In this document: piece after piece, positions 5,955 through 10,589 of the stretch
How positions within the stretch are numbered: the stretch's first letter is position 1
Layout of the letters: every line of letters begins with the position of its first letter
Assembly: GCA_009923375.1 (NCBI GenBank)
Contig: RFTO01000026.1
Span: forward strand, 1-10,589
Length of the DNA stretch: 10,589 nt
Origin: Actinomycetota bacterium
GTDB lineage: Bacteria; Actinomycetota; Actinomycetes; S36-B12; UBA5976
Direction: 5' to 3'
Translations under genes and position numbers: made by a program
The notes under the pieces: model-generated
Told to the model about the DNA's origin: nothing
The model's input: only the letters and a program-made list of their open reading frames with translations
Databases searched by the model: none

Positions 5955-5987
5955 TTGACAGTGGGAAGCGACAGACAGCCGTAGGCT
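5955..5987 (+). promoter_or_regulatory. Promoter candidate of the murI operon
   Basis: A perfect -35 TTGACA (5955-5960) and a TANNNT-type -10 TAGGCT (5982-5987) precede murI. The spacer is 21 bases, longer than the usual 16-19, so one of the two may not be used. A Shine-Dalgarno GGAGGG at 5988-5993 follows directly, four bases before the ATG. Confidence 0.4.
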
Positions 5988-5997
5988 GGAGGGTGTT

Positions 5998-6849
5998 ATG
6001 AGAACGACACCGCGCGACAACATCGCCGCGACGCCATCGCGCGCGGCGGCTATCGGGGTTATGGACTCCGGTGTCGGTGGATTGACCGTGGTTCGAGCAA
6101 TCCTTGATCAACTTCCTCGCGAGTCTGTTCACTACCTCGGCGACACCGCCTACGGCCCTTACGGCGACAAAACTCTTGCGTACGTGCGAGAGCGGGGGCT
6201 GCAAATCCTGGATGGCTTCGCTGACGCCGGGGTCAAGGCATTGGTGATTGCCTGCAACACCGCAAGTGCTGCGATGCTGCGCGATGCACGATTGCGTTAT
6301 AACCTTCCGGTCATTGAGGTAATCGCGCCAGCGGTGCGTACAGCCGCGACAGTTACCCGTAACGGAGTCGTGGGAGTCATCGGCACCACGGCGACGATCT
6401 CCTCGCAGGCATACAACGACGCCTTCGCCTCTAATCCGAACATTCGCCTCGTCACCGCTGCGTGCCCGCGCTTTGTGTCATTCGTCGAGCAGGGAATCAC
6501 CTCCGGCCCGGAGTTGTTGCAGGCGGCGCACGACTACCTCGACCCACTTGTGGCGGCGGGTATTGACACTTTGGTGCTCGGCTGCACTCATTACCCGCTC
6601 TTGACCGCCGTCATTCAGTACGCCGTTGGTGACAGCATCATGCTTGTCTCAAGTGCTGAGGAGACTGCAAAAGAGGTCTACCGATGCTTGGCCGCGCAGG
6701 ACCTTCTTGCACCTGACGATCACACTCCCAACCACCGATTCCAGGCGAGCTCGGAGCCTGAGCGATTTGCAACCCTAGCGACTCGATTCCTTTCGCTGCC
6801 GCCGATTCACGTCTCACTATCTGCTCAATCCTCGGGAGTGGTCGTATGA
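5998..6849 (+). CDS. murI: Glutamate racemase
   Basis: MurI interconverts L- and D-glutamate without a cofactor (EC 5.1.1.3) and supplies D-Glu for the peptidoglycan stem peptide; it acts in the cytoplasm. The 283-residue protein shows every landmark of the family: IGVMDSGVGGLTVV with Asp23 and Ser24, YLGDTAYGPYG, the first catalytic cysteine Cys86 in IACNTASA, VIEVIAPA, GVIGTTATI, and the second catalytic cysteine Cys196 in LGCTHYPLL. The N-terminal ~17 residues before the first strand are a short extension. The ATG is fixed by GGAGGG four bases upstream. Its TGA overlaps the next ATG (ATGA), so the glycosyltransferase behind it is likely translated by coupling, tying D-Glu supply to envelope glycosylation. 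Confidence 0.97.
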   Translation: MRTTPRDNIAATPSRAAAIGVMDSGVGGLTVVRAILDQLPRESVHYLGDTAYGPYGDKTLAYVRERGLQILDGFADAGVKALVIACNTASAAMLRDARLRYNLPVIEVIAPAVRTAATVTRNGVVGVIGTTATISSQAYNDAFASNPNIRLVTAACPRFVSFVEQGITSGPELLQAAHDYLDPLVAAGIDTLVLGCTHYPLLTAVIQYAVGDSIMLVSSAEETAKEVYRCLAAQDLLAPDDHTPNHRFQASSEPERFATLATRFLSLPPIHVSLSAQSSGVVV

Positions 6850-8135
6850 CACAGGGACGTCCGTATCGCTGGTGGCACAAGTTACTTCTCAATGAGCTGG
6901 CTGACCGCCGCAGCGGGTTAGCGCGAATCCGCAGCCGCTATGGAGAGCTGGACATCCCCGCTCGGCCCGTTCAACATCACGTCATCGAGGAGGAGGGCAG
7001 GGAGAAGCTCCGCGTTGTGGTCGTCGCCGAGACGTTCCTGCCTCGAGTCAACGGTGTCACCAATAGTGTCCTTCGGGTGCTGGAGCATTTCCAGGCGCAA
7101 GGTCACGAGGTGCTCGTCCTCGCACCTGGTAAGGACACCCCCGATAGTTATGCCGGTGCCATGGTTGTGTCTGTGCCAGGAGTCTCATTTCCGCTGTATC
7201 GGCAATACAAGCTTGGGGTCGCCACTCGGCGCAGCATCGTTGAGACCTTGGAAGAGTTCGACCCCGACGTCGTGCATGTGGCCTCGCCCTTCGTGCTCGG
7301 CGCTGTCGCCCTTCGTGCAGCCGAGTGGTTGGGCATCCCCTCCGTTGCGATTTACCAAACCGATGTTGCAGGTTTCGCCACTCGCTACCACCTAACAGTG
7401 GCCGCCGATGTGATCTGGAACCACATCGTCCGCGTTCATGAGCGCGCGCATGCAACCTTGGCACCATCACGCCCCGCTGTGGCAGATTTACAGAAACGCG
7501 GTGTTTCCCATGTTTCGCTTTGGCCGCGTGGAGTAGACGCAGTGCGTTTCAATCCGCAGCAACGTGACGAATCCTTACGCCTGCGTTGGAAAGAAGGCTA
7601 TGGCGACGATGCGGTGGTCGTCGGTTTCGTCGGGCGGGTTGCCAGAGAGAAGAACGTCTCAGCGTTGGCAGTCTTGGATGACATGCCGAATGTGCGCGTG
7701 GTCGTCATCGGCGACGGCCCCTATCGCGCGGAGTTGGAGCGAGAGTTGCCGCTGGCGCACTTCGAGGGATTCCTCGAGGGTGACGACTTGGCTCGCGCGG
7801 TCGCATCACTTGACATCATGATTCACACGGGTGAACATGAAACCTTCTGCCAATCTGTACAGGAAGCACTTGCTGCCGAGGTGCCAGTGGTAGCCCCGGC
7901 CAGCGGCGGGCCTTTGGATCTCGTGACCCCGGGACTGAATGGATGGCTCTACGAACCGGGCAACACTGCGGATCTGAAGCGATGTGTCACCTTGTTGCTC
8001 GACGAGGAAACTCGGCGCCGATTCGGTGCGGCCGGTCGTGTGAGCGTTCTGCCGCGCAGTTGGGAAGCCGTGTGCTCACAACTTGTGGAGGTGTATCGCT
8101 CAATCATCCGCGCGGTCGCACAAGGCGCGGCGTGA
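6846..8135 (+). CDS. GT4 glycosyltransferase, MgtA/GDP-mannose-dependent alpha-mannosyltransferase-like
   Basis: This is a retaining GT-B glycosyltransferase of family GT4, 429 residues. After an unusual N-terminal extension of about 53 residues, the acceptor domain begins with LRVVVVAETFLPRVNGVTNSVLRVLEHF, a signature of the actinobacterial MgtA (Rv0557) group. Those enzymes transfer mannose from GDP-mannose to glycolipid acceptors at the inner face of the membrane. The donor domain has GFVGRVAREKN (Arg264 and Lys269, diphosphate binding) and the E-x7-E motif with Glu332 and Glu340 in HETFCQSVQE. No transmembrane helix is seen. The start overlaps the murI stop as ATGA, which favours the long form; a later start would have to lie in the weakly conserved extension. 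Mannose as donor and a lipid as acceptor are inferred from the group only. Confidence 0.88.
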   Translation: MTQGRPYRWWHKLLLNELADRRSGLARIRSRYGELDIPARPVQHHVIEEEGREKLRVVVVAETFLPRVNGVTNSVLRVLEHFQAQGHEVLVLAPGKDTPDSYAGAMVVSVPGVSFPLYRQYKLGVATRRSIVETLEEFDPDVVHVASPFVLGAVALRAAEWLGIPSVAIYQTDVAGFATRYHLTVAADVIWNHIVRVHERAHATLAPSRPAVADLQKRGVSHVSLWPRGVDAVRFNPQQRDESLRLRWKEGYGDDAVVVGFVGRVAREKNVSALAVLDDMPNVRVVVIGDGPYRAELERELPLAHFEGFLEGDDLARAVASLDIMIHTGEHETFCQSVQEALAAEVPVVAPASGGPLDLVTPGLNGWLYEPGNTADLKRCVTLLLDEETRRRFGAAGRVSVLPRSWEAVCSQLVEVYRSIIRAVAQGAA

Positions 8136-8137
8136 CG

Positions 8138-9274
8138 ATGCACATAGTCCATGTGGCGAACGCTTACGGCCCAAAATCTGGCGGCTTGCGCACAGCGATG
8201 CACCAGATGGCTTTGGGATATCTAGCCGCTGGTCATGAAGTAACTCTGATCGTGGCCGGTCCAGTGGCTGCCGATGAGCAGACGGCTTTTGGTCGACGCA
8301 TCATGGTGCCAGCGCCGGAGTTAAAGGGCTCGGGTGGCTACCGTTTCATTGTGCGACCATCCAAAGTGAAGCGCTGGTTGGACACATTGCAACCCGATCG
8401 CCTGGAAGTCAGCGACCGCACCACCTTGCGAAGCCTCGGTGCCTGGGGGAGAGAGAACAATGTGCCGATGTGGGCACATGAGCGAGTCGATGGGGTATTA
8501 AAAGCCTGGCTACCAGCCGGCATCCCGACTATCGCGTTGGCCAACGCCCATAACAAGGCAACTGCCAGGGCATTCAATGTGATCGCCTGCACCACAGCAT
8601 TCGCACAAGAGGAATTCGATCGAATCAGCGTCAAGAACACGGCGCGAATCCCCCTCGGCGTGGATCTTGATTTCTTCCATCGCGGCAATTTCCGCAGTGA
8701 GGTCCAGGATCGATTCACTGGTGGGAATGCCCCGTTAATCGTCATGTGCAGCCGCCTGTCGAAAGAGAAGAAACCCCAGATCTCAATCGACGCATTGCGC
8801 GAACTCGTCAGCCGGGGCTTCGACGGACACCTAGTGGTCGCAGGTGATGGACCGCTGCGAGCTGAACTGCAATCTGCGGCGCAAGGGTTGCCGGTGACAT
8901 TCCTCGGCTTCGTCGCTGATCGGCAGCAGATGGCCGAACTGCTTGCGAGTGCTGACGTTGTGCTGGCGCCGGGTCCGATTGAAACTTTCGGTCTGGCAGC
9001 CCTGGAATCCCTCGCATCTGGCACCCCAGTTGTGGTGTCGCGCACAAGCGCACTCAAGGAAGTCGTCGGCCCGCAGGAGTCCGGCGCCGGGTTGGCAGTT
9101 GCGCCTGAGGGAATCGCTTTCGCAGGTGCGGTACAAGATTTGCTAGGGCAACCAGTTGAGGATCGGCGGCGCGCAGCCCGCGCAAGGGCGGAGGCGTTTC
9201 CTTGGTCAAGAAGCGTCGCGCTCGCGCTGCAGTTGCACGAGAGCTTAGGTTCGGCAGCGGGACGTGAGTCATGA
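8138..9274 (+). CDS. GT4 glycosyltransferase, second in the operon
   Basis: This 378-residue GT-B glycosyltransferase begins with the Rossmann strand MHIVHVANAYGPKSGGLRTAMHQMA, typical of GT4 acceptor domains. The donor domain contains IVMCSRLSKEKKP (Arg206, Lys211) and PIETFGLAALESLASGTPVV with the E-x7-E pair Glu282/Glu290. It is soluble and probably membrane-associated at the cytoplasmic face. Donor and acceptor are unknown, and it is clearly different in sequence from the preceding enzyme, so the two probably act in series. The ATG at 8138 starts exactly at the first strand. A GTG at 8132, overlapping the previous stop as GTGA, would add two residues and is equally plausible. No Shine-Dalgarno of its own is seen, consistent with coupling. 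Confidence 0.88.
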   Translation: MHIVHVANAYGPKSGGLRTAMHQMALGYLAAGHEVTLIVAGPVAADEQTAFGRRIMVPAPELKGSGGYRFIVRPSKVKRWLDTLQPDRLEVSDRTTLRSLGAWGRENNVPMWAHERVDGVLKAWLPAGIPTIALANAHNKATARAFNVIACTTAFAQEEFDRISVKNTARIPLGVDLDFFHRGNFRSEVQDRFTGGNAPLIVMCSRLSKEKKPQISIDALRELVSRGFDGHLVVAGDGPLRAELQSAAQGLPVTFLGFVADRQQMAELLASADVVLAPGPIETFGLAALESLASGTPVVVSRTSALKEVVGPQESGAGLAVAPEGIAFAGAVQDLLGQPVEDRRRAARARAEAFPWSRSVALALQLHESLGSAAGRES

Positions 9275-10161
9275 CTCTGCCAGGGGTGAAGCCGCTGATC
9301 TTGAATCTTCCCACGACAAAGCTGCGCGCCCGACCGGGTAAAAAAGGTTGGCCAGCGCAGGGATGGACCGCTGAAGGCAACGGTTTGCGGGTCGTGGCAC
9401 TCGGCGATTCAGTCACCTATGGCGTCGGCGATGAATTCGAGCACGATGCAGACAGCGGTTGGGCGTCTTACGTGGCATATGCGGTGGGCGCTTCTTATTA
9501 CCTGAATGTCGCCCGCATGGGCGCGCGAGCGCGCACCATCACCCAGGAGCAGATTGCAACTGCGGTGGCGGCGAAACCGGATGTGGCGTTGGTACTCGTC
9601 GGCGGTAATGATGTTCTGCGGGGCGACTTCCGCCACAAAGAGGTTCGTGATCATGTCACCGCGACCATCCGCGCACTTCAAGAAGTGGGTGCAACCGTGT
9701 TGCTACTCCGGCTCCATGATCCTCGCCGAACGTTGCCGTTCCATCGCGTTATCCGAGAGACGATGGGTCGCCGGATTGATCGCGCGAATCGTGCTTTAGA
9801 TGCCGCGGCTGCAGCCACCAGTTGTGTCTTCGTCAACTTAACTGATGACGAGAACATGTACGACGCTCGCGCCTGGCATGTGGACCGGATGCATGTCGGC
9901 CCCAATGGACACCGCTATGTCGCAGGTGTCGCACTGGATGCGTTGAGCCCTTCGGGGTACGCGCGCCAGCGGGAGATTCCACCGCCAGAGCTGGCCCCGC
10001 CAGATAAGCATGAGCAGTTGATGTGGCTCATTAAACGCGGAACACCTTGGCTGCTGCGCCGAAGTATCGACCTGATCCCAGCGCTGCTCATCATCATTTG
10101 TTACGAATCTGCGCGCGCCCGCTGGGAGTCGTGGCGCCGCACCCGCGTTGCAGCCAAGTAA
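9271..10161 (+). CDS. SGNH/GDSL hydrolase
   Basis: This is a lipase/esterase-type SGNH hydrolase of 296 residues. The catalytic blocks are all present: block I VVALGDSVTYG with nucleophile Ser47, block II NVARMGARA with oxyanion Gly84, block III VGGNDVL with Asn113, and block V DRMHVGPNGH with Asp205 and His208. Such enzymes cleave acyl or acetyl esters. No signal peptide is visible at the N-terminus. A hydrophobic stretch SIDLIPALLIIICYE lies near the C-terminus and is flanked by arginines; it may be a membrane-contact helix (inference). The ATG overlaps the previous stop as ATGA. Pairing with two GT4 enzymes suggests action on an acylated glycan or glycolipid precursor. The substrate is not predictable. 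Confidence 0.9.
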   Translation: MTLPGVKPLILNLPTTKLRARPGKKGWPAQGWTAEGNGLRVVALGDSVTYGVGDEFEHDADSGWASYVAYAVGASYYLNVARMGARARTITQEQIATAVAAKPDVALVLVGGNDVLRGDFRHKEVRDHVTATIRALQEVGATVLLLRLHDPRRTLPFHRVIRETMGRRIDRANRALDAAAAATSCVFVNLTDDENMYDARAWHVDRMHVGPNGHRYVAGVALDALSPSGYARQREIPPPELAPPDKHEQLMWLIKRGTPWLLRRSIDLIPALLIIICYESARARWESWRRTRVAAK

Positions 10162-10170
10162 CCTGTCGCT

Positions 10171-10350
10171 ATGCGCATCTTGCTGATTGGCGGCACCCGG
10201 TTCGTCGGCTTGGCCATCGCTCGCGAAGCCTTATCTCGTGGGCACGACGTCACCATTTTCCATCGCGGCACAACTGCGCCCGTCGGCCTGGAAGGTGCGA
10301 CGTTCATCATCGGAGACCGCGATGAAGACGACAGCGCGCTGGCTGAAGGG
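10171..10350 (+). CDS. NAD-dependent epimerase/dehydratase, N-terminal 60 codons, cut by the junction
   Basis: The ATG at 10171, nine bases after the SGNH stop, opens MRILLIGGTRFVGLAIAREALSRGHDVTIFHRG. That is the first Rossmann strand, the NAD(P)-binding loop GGTRFVG and the second strand of an atypical SDR epimerase/dehydratase. The frame continues with GDRDEDD, a family-typical stretch, to about residue 60. After AEG it loses all similarity and runs only to a stop at 10407. Family members are around 320 residues, so more than 250 are missing. The cut coincides exactly with the start of an unrelated antisense gene fragment, so the gene is probably intact in the organism and is broken only in this assembly. 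It may be the fifth gene of the murI operon. Confidence 0.8.
10334..10350. other. Probable chimeric junction between two genomes
   Basis: To the left the + strand codes for an actinobacterial epimerase; to the right the - strand codes for a TRAP solute-binding protein. In 10334-10350 both readings look right: ALAEG on the + strand (family-typical after DRDEDD) and PFSQRA on the - strand (plausible after GKLKQV). A short shared word of this kind is what joins unrelated reads in an assembly or in amplified DNA. Both genes are cut at the same point. Confidence 0.75.
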
Positions 10351-10589
10351 CACTTGTTTCAATTTGCCTTCTTTGGCGTATTTGTCGAGCTTGTCCTGGT
10401 CTTCTGACGACTCGACTTGACGGCCATAGACACCCGCCTCTTTGCCTGCCTTCAAGATGGCGTCCTGCAAATCTGCAGGGAGTTTCTTCAGGGTTTTGAC
10501 CGAAAAGCACAGAGGCCGAATGGTGATGGCATGGCGTGTCAGCAAGATGCTGGGCGCCACTTCGTAAAACTTCATGGCCTCCACGCCAG
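10351..10589 (-). CDS. TRAP transporter solute-binding protein (DctP family), C-terminal fragment
   Basis: Read on the - strand, the frame is open from the window edge to the junction and gives about 79 residues: GVEAMKFYEVAPSILLTRHA, then a stretch with RPLCFSVKTLKKLPADLQDAILKAGKEAG, YGRQVESSEDQDKLDKYAKEGKLKQV. This is the C-terminal lobe of a periplasmic DctP-type protein that binds organic acids for a TRAP symporter. The LP-DLQ-AIL-AGKEA helix and the following ESSED segment are closest to what I know from Burkholderiales (Comamonadaceae-like) proteins. TRAP systems are chiefly proteobacterial and this fragment lacks its own end, so it is foreign to the rest of the window. The family call is firm; the taxonomic origin is inference. 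Confidence 0.8.

Noticed and set aside
6988..7003. Internal ribosome binding site for a shorter glycosyltransferase
   Set aside because: The purine-rich run codes for glutamate-rich residues and the next GTG lies inside the first Rossmann strand; the ATGA overlap is the better start.
7943..8137. Longer N-terminus for the second glycosyltransferase
   Set aside because: It would overlap the first glycosyltransferase by nearly 200 bases, and the family fold begins at the ATG at 8138.
8338..9057. 239-codon open frame on the - strand inside the second glycosyltransferase
   Set aside because: The + strand codes for clear GT4 motifs here; the antisense product is serine/arginine-rich and low in family features.
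10351..10407. Natural C-terminus of the epimerase as HLFQFAFFGVFVELVLVF
   Set aside because: This hydrophobic tail is just the antisense reading of the TRAP gene fragment; no epimerase ends after 78 residues like this.
10351..10589. Horizontal transfer of a TRAP transporter gene into the actinobacterium
   Set aside because: Both genes are cut at the same base, there is no mobile element, and a short shared word lies at the join; an assembly or amplification chimera explains it better.

Overview
The window comes from an actinobacterium (Actinomycetota). This is supported by the large NAD-specific glutamate dehydrogenase, the GTP-dependent PEP carboxykinase of about 610 residues, the actinobacterial families DUF3039 and DUF2017, and the block clpS-DUF2017-murI. 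Frequent GTG starts, ATGA/GTGA gene overlaps and probable leaderless promoters fit the same assignment. By eye the DNA is moderately GC-rich, clearly below Streptomyces. A free-living freshwater actinobacterium is a guess, suggested mainly by the betaproteobacterium-like fragment joined to the right end.

Layout, with every actinobacterial gene on the + strand. (1) 2-1678: C-terminal third of the large NAD-glutamate dehydrogenase. (2) 1679-1901: intergenic region with a TGAC repeat phased at 10-11 bp, a weak hairpin, a CRP/GlxR-like operator and a second inverted repeat, leading into pckG (1902-3731). (3) 3772-4053: small zinc-ribbon-like DUF3039 protein followed at once by a strong hairpin. 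(4) 4154-4837: IclR-family regulator, probably leaderless, with an inverted repeat upstream. (5) 4838-5046: repeat-rich intergenic stretch (12-bp and 8-bp tandem repeats) ending in a 14-bp perfect palindrome and a -10 element for clpS. (6) 5047-5939: clpS and DUF2017. (7) 5998-10161: murI, two GT4 glycosyltransferases and an SGNH hydrolase, joined by 4-base stop/start overlaps and so probably one translationally coupled operon. (8) 10171-10350: the first 60 codons of an NAD-dependent epimerase. (9) about 10334-10589: an antisense fragment of a TRAP transporter solute-binding protein of proteobacterial type.

The genes form three themes. Glutamate dehydrogenase (2-oxoglutarate supply from glutamate) and PEP carboxykinase (oxaloacetate to PEP) both serve growth on amino acids and organic acids, and a cAMP-receptor-type site before pckG would fit that. 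ClpS feeds N-degron substrates to the Clp protease. MurI supplies D-glutamate for peptidoglycan, and the coupled glycosyltransferases and SGNH hydrolase probably build or trim an envelope glycolipid or glycan.

I found no mobile element, CRISPR array, tRNA or rRNA, and no convincing new defence or biosynthetic system. The points most worth a second look are the chimeric right end, the helically phased TGAC array, the palindrome over the clpS promoter, and the shortened clpS-murI neighbourhood compared with Mycobacterium.
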